Source: Trichocoleus sp. FACHB-46 (GTDB lineage: Bacteria > Cyanobacteriota > Cyanobacteriia > FACHB-46). Taken from it: a DNA stretch of 64,000 nucleotides. The stretch spans positions 124,001 to 188,000 of the forward strand of contig NZ_JACJOD010000030.1 in NCBI RefSeq assembly GCF_014695385.1, written 5' to 3'. This document shows, piece after piece, positions 16,616 through 26,328 of this stretch (position 1 is the stretch's first letter; each line of letters begins with the position of its first letter). The translations under genes were made by a program, and so were the position numbers. The notes below the pieces were generated by a model. That model was not told the DNA's origin, ran no database searches, and saw nothing but the letters and a program-made list of their open reading frames with translations.

Positions 16616-17929
16616 ATGCGTACCAGAACCGTTCGAGAAGGCTCAGTCGGCTTATTAATTTTGTTAGGACTGGGTCTATTTGGAGCGTTGATTCTTTGGC
16701 TCCGAGGTCTCAGTGTGGGCAATCGCACCTATCAAGTAATTGTCGAGTTTGCCAATGTAGCAGGTTTGCAAGAAGGGGCTCCGGTGCGCTATCGAGGTGT
16801 GGTAATTGGCAAAATTGAGTCAGTGCGGCCAGGACCTAATGGCGTGGATGTCTTTCTAGAGATTTCTTCATCTGACTTGGTGATTCCTAGCGACGTAATT
16901 GTGGAAGCGAATCAATCTGGCTTAATTAGTGAAACGTCAATTGATTTATCGCCGCGCAAAGTTCTACCCCAAGGCGCGATCGCTGCCAAACCATTAGCCG
17001 CTAACTGCGATCCAGCGGTGATCGTCTGTGATGGCTCTCGGCTCAAAGGTCAGATTGGCATTAGCGTTGACGAACTGATTCGGGCCAGCATCCGCTTTGC
17101 TGCTTTGTACAGTGACCCCACGTTCTTTAGAAACGTCAATGCTGCTGCGAAAAATACCGCTGAAGCTGCGGTAGCGGTTTCGCAGTTGTCCAAAGAAATT
17201 GCTACTTTAAGCCAATCTACCCAGCAAAACCTAAATACAGTTTCTTCCTCGGCCGTAGTTACTGCTGATGCCTTAAGCCAAGCCGCCACTCAAGTAGGCT
17301 TGACGGCAAATCAGGTCAGTGGCCTAGTCACGACCAATCGCAATACGTTAGCTGAAACTTTAGGTACGATTCGGCAGACCAGTGAGCAACTCCAGGTGGC
17401 GGTGCAAGGCTTTACGCCAGTATTGAGCCGAGTCGAACAAAGCACTTTGTTAAACAATCTAGAGGCACTCTCCGCGAACGCGGCCCAAGCTTCGGTAAAT
17501 TTGCGCGATGTCTCTCAATCTCTCAACAATCCCACCAATACACTAGTCCTACAACAAACCTTAGATTCGGCGCGAGCCACCTTTCAGAACGCCCAAAAAA
17601 TCACCTCCGATTTGGATGAGTTGACGGGGGACCCCACCTTCCGCAACAATCTGCGAAATTTAGTCAATGGGTTGAGCGGTTTGGTGTCTTCTACCGAGCA
17701 ACTTCAGCAGCAAGCCCAGCTGGCTCAGGTTTTAGCGCCTCTTTCCACTAAGGCAGATGCGCCTAGCCAACGCCATCCAGAATCTATGGCGACTGTTTCT
17801 AATGAACTTGAAGAAGATTTAAGGCGGCTGACTCAAAGTCCCGCCACGGCGCAAGAGACAGCCAAGGCTTTAGATCAAGTTGCCCTTCCCCTAGTCACTA
17901 CTCCTCAAACTAAGCCGAAAGCACCGTGA
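16616..17929 (+). CDS. MlaD family protein with MCE domain
   Basis: A 437-residue protein anchored by one N-terminal helix (LLILLGLGLFGALILWL, ~12-28). The MCE domain follows (YQVIVEFANVAGLQEGAPVRYRG region, about 38-125), with the typical LQEGAPVRYRGVVIGKI core. The rest is a long helical, Gln/Ala/Ser/Thr-rich stalk, as in cyanobacterial and plastid (TGD2-like) homologues. It should bind lipid in the periplasm or intermembrane space and work with the ATPase 66 bases upstream. The stop codon overlaps the next gene's GTG start by four bases (GTGA), so translation of the two is likely coupled. Confidence 0.93.
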   Translation: MRTRTVREGSVGLLILLGLGLFGALILWLRGLSVGNRTYQVIVEFANVAGLQEGAPVRYRGVVIGKIESVRPGPNGVDVFLEISSSDLVIPSDVIVEANQSGLISETSIDLSPRKVLPQGAIAAKPLAANCDPAVIVCDGSRLKGQIGISVDELIRASIRFAALYSDPTFFRNVNAAAKNTAEAAVAVSQLSKEIATLSQSTQQNLNTVSSSAVVTADALSQAATQVGLTANQVSGLVTTNRNTLAETLGTIRQTSEQLQVAVQGFTPVLSRVEQSTLLNNLEALSANAAQASVNLRDVSQSLNNPTNTLVLQQTLDSARATFQNAQKITSDLDELTGDPTFRNNLRNLVNGLSGLVSSTEQLQQQAQLAQVLAPLSTKADAPSQRHPESMATVSNELEEDLRRLTQSPATAQETAKALDQVALPLVTTPQTKPKAP

Positions 17930-18612
17930 CTCAACATGGAATTTGGGCTGTAGCCACTTCGGGGGTGATGGCGTTTATTGCCACGAATATAGATGACCTA
18001 CTGCTGCTGACTATATTTTTCTCGCAGGTTAACGCAACATTTCGCAAGCGGCATGTGGTTTTGGGGCAGTACCTAGGTTTTACGGTGCTGATTTTAGCGA
18101 GCTTGCCTGGTTTCTTAGGTGGATTGGTAATCTCCCCAGCTTGGATTGGGTTATTGGGCCTAGTGCCGATTGGCTTGGGGATCAACCAGCTTTGTCATCG
18201 TGAATCTACAGCTAGTGATGTGCAAGCGGTTAACGAGGGAGTGCTTAGCCCAAGTGATAGTCCTACTGCTGCTTCACCCGAGATAGCGGTTCCAGGAATT
18301 TGGCGGAGTTTGTTTAACCCACAAATTTATGCTGTAGCAATGACGACGATCGCGAACGGGGGTGACAACATTGGCATCTACGTGCCCTTATTTGCCAGTA
18401 GCGATCGCAACCGTTTGGGGATCACACTTTTAATCTTTTTTGGCCTAATAGGGCTTTGGTGTTTAATCGCACAACAGTTAACTCGTCACCCAACAATTAC
18501 GAGATTAATCACCCGTTATGGTAATACATTTGTTCCAATTGTCTTGATTGGTTTGGGCATTTTTGTCATGTTTGAAAGTGGCACCTTCAACTTATTTTTG
18601 CCCAATCTCTAA
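17926..18612 (+). CDS. CadD-family cadmium-resistance/cation transporter
   Basis: A 228-residue membrane protein beginning with GTG inside the stop of the MCE gene. ATNIDDLLLLTIFFSQV (residues ~19-35), the conserved N-x-D-D motif, and ANGGDNIGIYVPLFA (residues ~143-157) are the two signature segments of the CadD family, with five or six hydrophobic helices around them. Staphylococcal CadD gives low-level cadmium resistance; cyanobacterial members have no firm substrate. The coupling to a lipid-transport gene may be only positional. Confidence 0.85.
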   Translation: MTQHGIWAVATSGVMAFIATNIDDLLLLTIFFSQVNATFRKRHVVLGQYLGFTVLILASLPGFLGGLVISPAWIGLLGLVPIGLGINQLCHRESTASDVQAVNEGVLSPSDSPTAASPEIAVPGIWRSLFNPQIYAVAMTTIANGGDNIGIYVPLFASSDRNRLGITLLIFFGLIGLWCLIAQQLTRHPTITRLITRYGNTFVPIVLIGLGIFVMFESGTFNLFLPNL

Positions 18613-18651
18613 GTTGTGAATCAGCGGTTGATTGATGTCGAAACTCAGCAA

Positions 18652-18945
18652 TTAACTCCAATCATCGCGTTGGGAGCCACGTCCCTTATAAACCTGAGCG
18701 ATGGCATGAATATCTCTAGTTTTGGCAAACAACTCACTCTCGCTCAATTGCCACTGGGCCAAGGCTTTGTCGAGGTCTGCTTGGATATCTCGGGCACCAG
18801 GGAAGCCTTTGTAACGGATGCGCAGCCGTGCTAGCTCTACCAAGTTATAGTCGTTGGCTTCTGCTCCTAGGAGGCTGTTGATCAGTTGGCGATCGCGACC
18901 CCATAGGGGGTGTTGCTGGTCTTTGTTTTCTGAGGTTGACGCCAT
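18652..18945 (-). CDS. DUF3288 family protein
   Basis: A 97-residue soluble protein. The stretches DQQHPLWGRDRQLINSLL, DYNLVELARLRIRYKGFPGA and ELFAKTRDIHA match the DUF3288 family, which is conserved in cyanobacteria and has no known function. It is convergent with the CadD-like gene, with a 39-base gap. Confidence 0.8.
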   Translation of the reverse strand: MASTSENKDQQHPLWGRDRQLINSLLGAEANDYNLVELARLRIRYKGFPGARDIQADLDKALAQWQLSESELFAKTRDIHAIAQVYKGRGSQRDDWS

Positions 18946-19120
18946 AAAGTTGTGAAGTGGATTGCGAAGAGCTTTAACGGATACTCTGAAAATCTTCCTT
19001 GAGATTTATTTGAAATTCCAATTAAAGAGTAGACTGAGCAATTGCATATTTATACTTCGTAATTTTGTTGACTTTAGAAGCCAAACTGAAAAGTGGGAAA
19101 ACTAAAACCGTTCTAGTGAA

Positions 19121-19149
19121 TTGATGGGAAGTAATGAGGCTAAGATAAC
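19121..19149 (+). promoter_or_regulatory. Candidate promoter for the structured leader and FtsL-like/ftsI genes
   Basis: TTGATG at 19121-19126 and GATAAC at 19144-19149 are spaced by 17 bases. Each matches four of six bases of the sigma70-type boxes. A transcript would begin near 19156, just before the structured element. This is weak on its own and supported mainly by its position. Confidence 0.3.
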
Positions 19150-19174
19150 AGCAATTCTGTTGCTAAGCCCTAGT

Positions 19175-19274
19175 TCAGAACTCTACTAAGAATCTATCCG
19201 AAAACCTCTGGTTTTAGATTGCTAAACCTGGATAGCGGTGGCGGACAGGTTCTAAGAGGTCAGTAGAGTTCTGA
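19175..19274 (+). ncRNA. Candidate structured RNA element (leader or small RNA)
   Basis: An outer perfect 13-bp inverted repeat (19175-19187 with 19262-19274) encloses two hairpins. One is AATCT + AAAACC-TCT-GGTTTT + AGATT (19191-19220); the other is AACCTG-15 bases-CAGGTT (19225-19251). Together they make a three-way junction of about 100 bases. A competing pair, CTATCC/GGATAG (19194-19199, 19230-19235), would break both inner hairpins. It lies 87 bases before the start of the FtsL-like gene. I recognise no known riboswitch or RNA family in it; a decayed mobile repeat is the main alternative. Confidence 0.4.
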
Positions 19275-19361
19275 TGGCTGATGAGTGTGAGTGTATGAAT
19301 TTAATTTGGCGGTACGAAACTGCTCAAATTTTGCCGCGTTGCTGCTTTAGGAGTGAGGTCT

Positions 19362-19907
19362 ATGGCTGTTGGTCTAAAATCTAGAATTCCCCCTCGGCGT
19401 TTGCCCCCCAGTCAAACCAGTCAAACTAGTCAAACCGCGATTTATCCAAGTGGGACGAAAGTTACCCCGATTACGAAACTACAGCCAACCGTTGCTCCTC
19501 GTCGGGTTCAGTCTACTAATGTTAAGCGCCTACCTAACAATCGCCAGCTACCTCTGTGGTTGCGATCGCTGATTGGAGCCCAGCGCAGTTTGTCAATTTT
19601 AACTGGGACCCTCTCGATTGCTGTGCTCTCTGTGTATGGCCAAACGGTATACTCGCAGCAACTTTGGAGTCAGGAGTACCGTAACCTAGAAAACTTGCAG
19701 CGTAATGAGCGCCAGTTGACAGCAGCTAGCGAAGTACTGAAAAATCAAATTGCCCAACAGGCAGAAACCACTAGAGCAGGACTAGTACCTTCTAACCCAG
19801 CGAATACTATCTTCTTGCAACCTGCGCCTCAGCGGCCTGCCCCTGCCCCTACGCCGATCGCGCCAGCGGATGCAAAGCCTACAACATTTTCGCCGCTGGG
19901 CTATTAG
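19362..19907 (+). CDS. Small membrane protein upstream of ftsI (FtsL-like position)
   Basis: A 181-residue protein. AGGAG eight bases before the ATG at 19362 decides the start over a GTG three codons earlier. Residues ~1-65 are basic and disordered (repeats of SQTSQT), one membrane helix follows (SLSILTGTLSIAVLSVYGQTV), then a short helical stretch likely to form a coiled coil (YRNLENLQRNERQLTAASEV), and a Pro-rich tail. A bitopic protein with a cytoplasmic basic tail and a periplasmic coiled coil, 54 bases before ftsI, is the layout and place of FtsL. The sequence alone does not prove it. Confidence 0.75.
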   Translation: MAVGLKSRIPPRRLPPSQTSQTSQTAIYPSGTKVTPITKLQPTVAPRRVQSTNVKRLPNNRQLPLWLRSLIGAQRSLSILTGTLSIAVLSVYGQTVYSQQLWSQEYRNLENLQRNERQLTAASEVLKNQIAQQAETTRAGLVPSNPANTIFLQPAPQRPAPAPTPIAPADAKPTTFSPLGY

Positions 19908-19961
19908 CAGCGATTTGTAGCCTCTTCCCTGACTGTGCTGTCCTGCTAATGTGTTGGATTT

Positions 19962-21893
19962 ATGGCCTCTTCTGTTCCTCCTTCCACTCCCAACTCTCCT
20001 CAAGCTCGCCCTTTGAAAGCGGTAGATGAGTCTTGGCAAAATGAAGTAGGTGCTTTGGGTCCTCTTCCCCCTGTTCATGCCCAGCCGTCTCCCTGGCGTT
20101 TGGTGCTGGTGTGGATTGTGTTGATGACGGGTGGCTTGGGGTTAGTCGCAAATCTATTTCGCCTCCAGGTGGTTGAGGCTGAGAAGCTGAAGGTTCGGGC
20201 GCAAGATCAACAAATGATTTATTTGCGGCCCTTTGTGCCCCGTCGTCCCATTGTGGATCGCGGTGGTAATGTCTTAGCGATCGACCAACCGGTTTACACG
20301 CTCTACGCCCATCCCCGCTTATTTAGTGAGACCAAAGAGGCGATCGCTGCCAAGTTGTCTCCTTTACTCAAGCGATCGACGGCTAAATTAATTCAACAAT
20401 TCAATCGAGCTGATAGCGGCATCCAGGTAGAGTACTCCCTGACTGAAGATATCGCCGATCAGATTAAAGATTTGCAGGTTGATGGCGTTGAGATGATTCG
20501 TCACCAGCAGCGGCTCTATCCGCAACAGAACTTATTTGCTGATGTGGTTGGCTATGTCAATCTCGATCGCAAGGGTCAAGCGGGGGTAGAATATAGTCAG
20601 CAAAAATTATTGGAGCGCTCTGTCCAAGCTGTTCGCCTTAGCCGCACTGGGAGCGGAGCTTTAATTCCCGACCAAGTCCCTGGCGGTTTTCTCCATGTTG
20701 ATGATCTGCGGTTGCAACTTACTCTGGATAGTCGTTTGCAGCGTGCTGCTCGGTTTGCGCTTCAGCAGCAAATCAAGCAGTTTAATGGCAAGCGGGGCAG
20801 CGTCATTGTCATGGATGCGCGGGATGGCTCTTTACTCTCGTTTGTCTCTGAGCCTTCCTATGACCCCAACCAGTACTTCAAGTTCAATGTAGAGCTGTTT
20901 AAGAACTGGGCGCTGACCGACCTGTATGAACCTGGTTCTACCTTCAAACCGTTAAATGTGGCGATCGCCTTGGAATCGGGAGCGATTCAACCCAACAGTG
21001 TGTTTAACGACGAAGGCCAAATTTATGTGGATGGTTGGCCGATCGCGGACTATGACTTCGACTATGTGGGAGCAAGAGGGCCACTGTCGATCGCGCAAAT
21101 TCTGCAACACTCTAGCAACGTGGGCATGGTGCATATTGTGCAGCAGATGCCACCGGATGTTTACTATAGCTGGTTGCAGCGCTTAGGTTTGGGACAAACC
21201 GTTGGCATTGATTTACCGTTTGAAATTGCGGGATCTCTGAAGAAGCGATCGCAGTTTGTTAGCTCACCGATTGAGCCAGCCACGACTTCTTTTGGTCAAG
21301 GATTTTCTCTCACTCCCATCCAGTTAGTACAGCTACACGGAGCCTTGGCTAACGGTGGCAAATTAGTCACTCCTCACCTAGTGCGTGGCTTATTCAACAC
21401 GGATGGACAACCTTATTGGCAACCCTCTTTACCTCCACCGCAGCAAATCTTCTCGCCCCAAACGACGCGATCGGTACTAGCCATGATGGAGTCGGTAGTG
21501 GCTCAGGGCACGGGTAAATCTGCTCAGATTCCTGGTTATCGCATTGCAGGTAAGACAGGAACCGCGCAAAAAGCGAATCCAAACGGTGGCTATCATGAGT
21601 ACGCTAAAATCACTAGCTTTGTGGGCATTTTTCCCGTCGAAGCCCCACGCTATGTGGTTGTAGCTGTAATCGATGAACCGCAGGGGGATGATGCTTTTGG
21701 CTCGACAGTGGCAGCGCCCATCGTGAAAGCGGTGATGGAAGCCTTGATTACCATTGAACGAATTCCGCCCAGTCAGCCTGTGGCGAATCAGCCTTGGAAT
21801 ACACCGAGCGCGCTAACATCGCCAGCAACTCCTCCCGCCTGGAACACGCCTACTCCTCCCAGCCCATCTATCCCGCCGCAACCAACTCCATAG
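19962..21893 (+). CDS. ftsI: Septal peptidoglycan transpeptidase FtsI (class B PBP)
   Basis: A 643-residue penicillin-binding protein. One N-terminal helix ([19 protein letters not shown]) follows a ~48-residue cytoplasmic tail. The transpeptidase motifs are intact: S326-TFK (GSTFKP), S384-SN (HSSNVG) and K531-TG (AGKTGTAQK). The dimerisation/pedestal region with [12 protein letters not shown] lies between. It cross-links septal peptidoglycan as part of the divisome with FtsW. The C-terminal ~45 residues are a Pro/Thr-rich tail. It forms a likely operon with the FtsL-like gene. Confidence 0.94.
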   Translation: MASSVPPSTPNSPQARPLKAVDESWQNEVGALGPLPPVHAQPSPWRLVLVWIVLMTGGLGLVANLFRLQVVEAEKLKVRAQDQQMIYLRPFVPRRPIVDRGGNVLAIDQPVYTLYAHPRLFSETKEAIAAKLSPLLKRSTAKLIQQFNRADSGIQVEYSLTEDIADQIKDLQVDGVEMIRHQQRLYPQQNLFADVVGYVNLDRKGQAGVEYSQQKLLERSVQAVRLSRTGSGALIPDQVPGGFLHVDDLRLQLTLDSRLQRAARFALQQQIKQFNGKRGSVIVMDARDGSLLSFVSEPSYDPNQYFKFNVELFKNWALTDLYEPGSTFKPLNVAIALESGAIQPNSVFNDEGQIYVDGWPIADYDFDYVGARGPLSIAQILQHSSNVGMVHIVQQMPPDVYYSWLQRLGLGQTVGIDLPFEIAGSLKKRSQFVSSPIEPATTSFGQGFSLTPIQLVQLHGALANGGKLVTPHLVRGLFNTDGQPYWQPSLPPPQQIFSPQTTRSVLAMMESVVAQGTGKSAQIPGYRIAGKTGTAQKANPNGGYHEYAKITSFVGIFPVEAPRYVVVAVIDEPQGDDAFGSTVAAPIVKAVMEALITIERIPPSQPVANQPWNTPSALTSPATPPAWNTPTPPSPSIPPQPTP

Positions 21894-22044
21894 TTAGAGG
21901 TTTTGTAGCCCTATCTTGGCACTTCAGGGCATAGTGTTTTCTTCGTTGGGAAGGGCGCTGTGGGAGTGCTTGCTCTTTCTGTAAGCGGGAGTTTGTAAGC
22001 TCTCCACACAGCGATCGCCCCTGATCTGAGTTACCTTTCACGGA

Positions 22045-24117
22045 TTAAACGGTGGTTCGCATTTGGCTTTGCTGGAGTTGTTCCCAAAGTTGCTCGAAGC
22101 TGGTTGCAGGCTCTTTGCAACTCAACCCCTGACACACCAAGCCAATGGTCGCTGCGGGTAAATTGGCTTCCGGTAGATAAACGGCTGTGGGTAGATACTG
22201 GAGGGCAAGCTGATCCAGCCGATCGCTTGTGGTTCGCACTAAGGTTTGGTTGCGGTACCAGTCGAGGGCAACAAACAAACTGGGGCAAGCTTGAGGCGCA
22301 CTTTCCATAATGCTGCTAAAAGCTTGTAATCCTTGCTCAGCCCGATCTAAATACGCCAAGTTTTCAGTTAATAGCGCGAGGCGAATCAGGTTAGCGATCG
22401 CCACACCGTTGGCCGCAGGGGTGGCATTGTCGGCATAACTACGCTCCCGCACTAGCAGGTCTTGGCTGGCATCGCTGGCTGTGTTGTAATAGCCACCTAG
22501 TTCGCTACTCCAGAGGCGATCGTCAAATTCCTGTTGTACCCTTACGGCCACCTCTAACCAAGCCTGAGATTCTACGGAAACTTCTCCACTTAACCAAGCT
22601 TGATGCAGATCCAGCAATGCCTTGATAAAGAGAGCATAATCCTCTGATTGTGCAGGGACGTGAGGTTGGCCGTCATAGTTAAGGCGGTGGAAGCGTCCCT
22701 CGGCCCACTGCTGTTGGCGAATAAAATTAGCTGCCTGAATCGCTAGTTGCAAATATTCAGGTTGACTAAACACCGTGGCCGCACGCGCCAAGCCCGAAAT
22801 CATCAAGCTGTTCCAAGCGGCGATCATTTTGGTATCTGTCACGGCAGGAATCCGACCAGGCCAGTCTTGGGTTTTGGCTTCCTGGTTGTTGCGAGCAGGG
22901 GGAAAGGTAGTGAGCGATCGCGGATCGGCTCCGTAGCGTACTTGAAACAGTTTATCTAAAGCAGCTTCTACGGTTTCGCTCAGTGCTCCCTGCTGCCGAC
23001 GCTGCAAGACGTTTTGCCCCTCGAAGTTACCGTTGCGCGTCACTGTAAACTGCTGGGTCAGTTCGGTGAGTTCTTCAGCCGTGAGGAGTTGTTCAAGTTC
23101 GTTGTAGTCCCACACATAGAAAGCGCCTTCTTCTGGCTCCACTTCATCGCGGGTGGAAAAACTATCGGCATCTTGAGCGGCGTAGAAGTAACCTTGAGGC
23201 GCGGTCATTTCTCGCTTCAGCCATTGCACCGTACCCCCGATCGCCCGTTCAAAGGCAGGTTCATGCATCCCCGCACTCCATAAGTTCGCTAGATACTCCA
23301 CGATTTGCCCGTTGTCGTAGAGCATCTTCTCGAAGTGAGGTACAGTCCATGTGGGGTCTACAGTGTAGCGATGGAATCCACCCCCGACATGGTCATAAAT
23401 CCCACCTAGAGCCAAATTCAAACCGCGCTTGGTGCAACTTTCGGTGGCGTCGTACTTCAAGTGGTCCTGAAACCGTACCGCATGCAAAGCCATGTCTGCA
23501 TAAGGAATCATCGGGAAGCTGGGGCCGTGTCCCTCCGAGGTGAGGACACCTGTGTTGTACTCCAACCCTTGCCGCAACAACTCGTCACTCAGCTCTTGCC
23601 CTGGATTCAACAAGGCAGAACTTTGCAGATGCCCCAGCAGTTCTTCTTTGAGCGATCGCACCTTCTCCGGTTCGTGGTCGTAGTAACGGCGGATCGCTTG
23701 CAACACTTGCATAAATCCCGGTCGTCCATAGCGCGCTTCGAGGGGGAAGTAGGTGCCACCATAAAAGGGGATGAGGTCGTCGGGAGCCAGAAACACATTT
23801 AGGGGCCAGCCGCCTTGCCCAGTCATCATCTGCACCGTTTGCATATAGATGCTGTCGAGGTCTGGGCGTTCCTCGCGATCGACCTTGATCGGCAAAAAGT
23901 TGGCGTTCATGTAGTCCGCGATCGCCTGATCTGAAAAAGCTTCTCCTTCCATGACGGTGCACCAGTGGCAACTGGAGTAACCCACCGACAAAAAGATGGG
24001 TTTGTTGTCTCGCCGGGCTGTTTCCAAGGCTTCCTCACACCAAGGCCACCAATCAATCGGGTTCTCAGCATGTTTCCGTAAGTAGAGACTTTGGGCTTGA
24101 GCCAGACGATTGGTCAT
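22045..24117 (-). CDS. Thioredoxin-domain protein of the YyaL/SPATA20 (DUF255) family
   Basis: A 690-residue protein. The N-terminus NRLAQAQSLYLRKHAENPID and GYSSCHWCTVMEGEAF give a thioredoxin-like domain with a C-x-x-C pair (CHWC). The rest is an (alpha/alpha)6-barrel related to N-acylglucosamine 2-epimerases, with GGIYDHVGGGFHRYTVDPTW and PHFEKMLYDNGQ. Homologues are widespread from bacteria to mammals and no biochemical role is settled. The full length (~680-700) is normal. It is divergent from clpP with a 166-base gap to the clpP start. Confidence 0.93.
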   Translation of the reverse strand: MTNRLAQAQSLYLRKHAENPIDWWPWCEEALETARRDNKPIFLSVGYSSCHWCTVMEGEAFSDQAIADYMNANFLPIKVDREERPDLDSIYMQTVQMMTGQGGWPLNVFLAPDDLIPFYGGTYFPLEARYGRPGFMQVLQAIRRYYDHEPEKVRSLKEELLGHLQSSALLNPGQELSDELLRQGLEYNTGVLTSEGHGPSFPMIPYADMALHAVRFQDHLKYDATESCTKRGLNLALGGIYDHVGGGFHRYTVDPTWTVPHFEKMLYDNGQIVEYLANLWSAGMHEPAFERAIGGTVQWLKREMTAPQGYFYAAQDADSFSTRDEVEPEEGAFYVWDYNELEQLLTAEELTELTQQFTVTRNGNFEGQNVLQRRQQGALSETVEAALDKLFQVRYGADPRSLTTFPPARNNQEAKTQDWPGRIPAVTDTKMIAAWNSLMISGLARAATVFSQPEYLQLAIQAANFIRQQQWAEGRFHRLNYDGQPHVPAQSEDYALFIKALLDLHQAWLSGEVSVESQAWLEVAVRVQQEFDDRLWSSELGGYYNTASDASQDLLVRERSYADNATPAANGVAIANLIRLALLTENLAYLDRAEQGLQAFSSIMESAPQACPSLFVALDWYRNQTLVRTTSDRLDQLALQYLPTAVYLPEANLPAATIGLVCQGLSCKEPATSFEQLWEQLQQSQMRTTV

Positions 24118-24283
24118 AGGGGCTGCTTCTAGAACTCAGTAGGGGCATACCTTCGACAGTTTATCGCGCCCAAGCTGAGACGGGCTGTACCCTGCGGGCG
24201 ATCGCACGCTTAAACCGACCGTAACCCCACCAAAATCAGTTGAATCGGTAGAATGGGGAAAAATGCGTGGACAGGCAAACTGC

Positions 24284-24892
24284 ATGATTCCTACCGTTAT
24301 TGAACCCTCTGGACGTGGCGATCGCGCCTTTGACATCTACTCTCGGCTACTACGGGATCGGATCATCTTCTTGGGCACCGCCATCGACTCTGATGTTGCC
24401 AATCTGATCGTGGCTCAGTTGCTCCTGTTGGACGCAGAAGACCCAGAAAAAGACATTTACCTCTACGTCAACTCCCCCGGTGGTTCCGTTACTGCTGGTA
24501 TGGGCATTTACGACACCATCAAGCACATCCGGGCCGATGTTTCTACCATCTGTCTGGGCTTGGCTGCTAGCATGGGCGCGTTCCTCCTCAGTGCGGGCAC
24601 CAAAGGCAAGCGGGTTAGCCTACCCCACTCCCGGATCATGATTCACCAACCACTAGGTGGCGCTCAAGGTCAAGCCACAGACATCGAAATTCAGGCTAAG
24701 GAAATCCTTTACCACAAGCAACGCCTGAACGAAATGCTAGCCGAGCACACCGGACAACCCCTAGAAAAGATCATGGAAGACACCGAGCGCGACTTCTTCA
24801 TGTCAGCGCAAGAGTCCAAAGAGTACGGCTTGATTGACCAAGTAATCGAGCGTCGCCCCTCGGCTCAAAACCCGATCGCTGCGGTGAACTAA
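24284..24892 (+). CDS. clpP: ATP-dependent Clp protease proteolytic subunit
   Basis: A 202-residue serine protease subunit of the ClpP barrel, which degrades proteins fed by ClpC or ClpX. The triad is S96 (AASMGAF), H121 (MIHQPLGG) and D170 (ERDFFM), one position off the E. coli numbering. [20 protein letters not shown] is the normal start; an ATG seven codons earlier adds a non-family leader. Cyanobacteria have several clpP genes and an inactive clpR; this copy is the catalytic type. An inverted repeat closes the gene. Confidence 0.95.
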   Translation: MIPTVIEPSGRGDRAFDIYSRLLRDRIIFLGTAIDSDVANLIVAQLLLLDAEDPEKDIYLYVNSPGGSVTAGMGIYDTIKHIRADVSTICLGLAASMGAFLLSAGTKGKRVSLPHSRIMIHQPLGGAQGQATDIEIQAKEILYHKQRLNEMLAEHTGQPLEKIMEDTERDFFMSAQESKEYGLIDQVIERRPSAQNPIAAVN

Positions 24893-24901
24893 CAGTGACT
24901 C

Positions 24902-24970
24902 TGTAGGGGCGCAACGCCTTTTGGCTGTGGCTTAAATGCTGCATTGAGCGGATGGCTATCCGCCCCTACA
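24902..24970. terminator. Inverted repeat at the clpP end
   Basis: TGTAGGGGCG (24902-24911) and CGCCCCTACA (24961-24970) are perfect complements, with an inner hairpin GCGGAT-GGCT-ATCCGC (24948-24963). The element sits between the convergent clpP and the next gene and has no clear T-run. It may be a terminator or a small non-autonomous repeat. Confidence 0.55.
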
Positions 24971-24990
24971 AAGCTTCTGCCAACTAGGAA

Positions 24991-25992
24991 TCAAAACGGA
25001 GATTCGTTGGGGGAAGGTTGCGATCGCAAGTATTCCAGAAATTCCAACAACTCTTCATCGGTCAAATGCTGGCGCGATCGCTTGCCATAGGTACGTTGCA
25101 GATGGGTGCGACCTTGCACGTCAGTCCAGCCCAAGCGCTTGATCTCCACACTGGTTTGGGCGATCGCTTCCGATAAATCCATCGGTTCTCGGCTAGGTTC
25201 GCGGGGTGCTGGTTCTGGCACCACCTCACGAGCTTTGACCGCACTCTTGCCATTGCGACCATTATTCAGGCTTGTAGGCTGGACTTCTGGATGGCTGGGA
25301 ATTACAGGTTCAGCGATCGCCGCCGTATCTATATCAATATCCGTATAAGAGTCAGTGTAGGTGTGATTGAATAGCTCACCGGAAAAGTCACTTGAGAAGG
25401 TGGAAGCAGGTTCCGGAACGATCGCCGGCATTTCCAGTGCTGTGCTTGCCACAGATAAAGGTCTTGGTTGCTGGGCGGAAAGCTGTTTAACCTCTTGATG
25501 GTTGCCTACATTAGCTAAACGAGTTTGGGGCGAAAACTCTGCTTCACTTTGGTGGTTCGTCATTAATTGAACCTGCACTTCATAAGCCGAAGAAGCAGTT
25601 GGTTGTGGAGGCTGCGGCGCTTGGATGCCCAACACTTCTAAAGCACGGAGTCGGGCGCGGTCTTCTGCCGCCTCAATGCTGGTAGCTACCGCCATTCCTG
25701 TGGCTAAAACATTGCCTCCCACCTGAACTGAGGCTTTGACGATGTAGTTGTCTCCGCGAATGTCTAGTAAGTCAGCCGTCAAACTTCCCATCGGGTAACG
25801 AGCTTGAAACTGCGCCAAGGCTAATGGCTGACCACACTGCTCAGCTAGCGGTGCACCATTAGGTTGATTAACATGGCTAAGTTCAAAGCGTGGGGAATTT
25901 GCCGAACCGCTTCCATTTTTATCCCTGGGGTCATGCATTGCAGCACCGGGAGTCTGATATCGCAGGGCTAAATTAACCCCAAACACGTCCAT
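24991..25992 (-). CDS. Unassigned cyanobacterial protein with basic C-terminal motif
   Basis: A ~333-residue protein starting at ATG 25992 (a GTG at 26019 is possible). Three parts are visible. Residues ~60-125 are a compact domain (ARYPMGSLTADLLDIRGDNY, then VLATGMAVATSIEAAEDRAR) with a beta-beta-alpha look. The middle is long, Ser/Thr/Gln/Pro-rich and disordered. The last ~55 residues (IKRLGWTDVQGRTHLQRTYG, KRSRQHLTDEELLEFLEYL) are a helical basic motif that I recall at the end of several cyanobacterial proteins. The two ends faintly recall single-strand annealing proteins, but I would not assign that. Confidence 0.7.
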   Translation of the reverse strand: MDVFGVNLALRYQTPGAAMHDPRDKNGSGSANSPRFELSHVNQPNGAPLAEQCGQPLALAQFQARYPMGSLTADLLDIRGDNYIVKASVQVGGNVLATGMAVATSIEAAEDRARLRALEVLGIQAPQPPQPTASSAYEVQVQLMTNHQSEAEFSPQTRLANVGNHQEVKQLSAQQPRPLSVASTALEMPAIVPEPASTFSSDFSGELFNHTYTDSYTDIDIDTAAIAEPVIPSHPEVQPTSLNNGRNGKSAVKAREVVPEPAPREPSREPMDLSEAIAQTSVEIKRLGWTDVQGRTHLQRTYGKRSRQHLTDEELLEFLEYLRSQPSPNESPF

Positions 25993-26019
25993 TTTATGCG
26001 TGGTTTGCCTCAATTGCAC

Positions 26020-26328
26020 CTTAACTTTATCTGGGTAAACTAAGTGAGTGGGTTGATTAAGTCAGGGGTTTTCTGAGAAAACTTTTGACTTGCGATTTCA
26101 ATCGCACCCATTCACCGATCTGTCTGGGTGGTTTAGTGTAACCTGCCAGAGGGATGGCTGAATAGAGGGTGGTGGATGGAACCAAATCTTTAACCCAACT
26201 GGATTACGACAGCAGATCGAGTTAAGCGCTAAGCTAAAAGAATAAGCAATAATTCTTAATAACCTGTTTTAATAGCTTGGCTTTGGCCGCAAGTATCCTT
26301 AACTGCACACTTTTGCAAAAATCTGTTA
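26020..26328. other. Intergenic region between divergent genes
   Basis: About 310 bases. GTTTTC-TGA-GAAAAC (26068-26082) is a perfect 6-bp hairpin followed by TTTT on the + strand, with no + strand gene upstream to end. Otherwise I see only AT-rich promoter-like DNA. Confidence 0.3.

Larger units (their letters stand above)
18946..19361. other. 415-base region upstream of the FtsL-like/ftsI genes
   Basis: The first half is AT-rich with no structure that stands out. The second half carries a promoter-like pair and a compact structured element, entered separately. No open frame looks like a gene. Confidence 0.4.
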
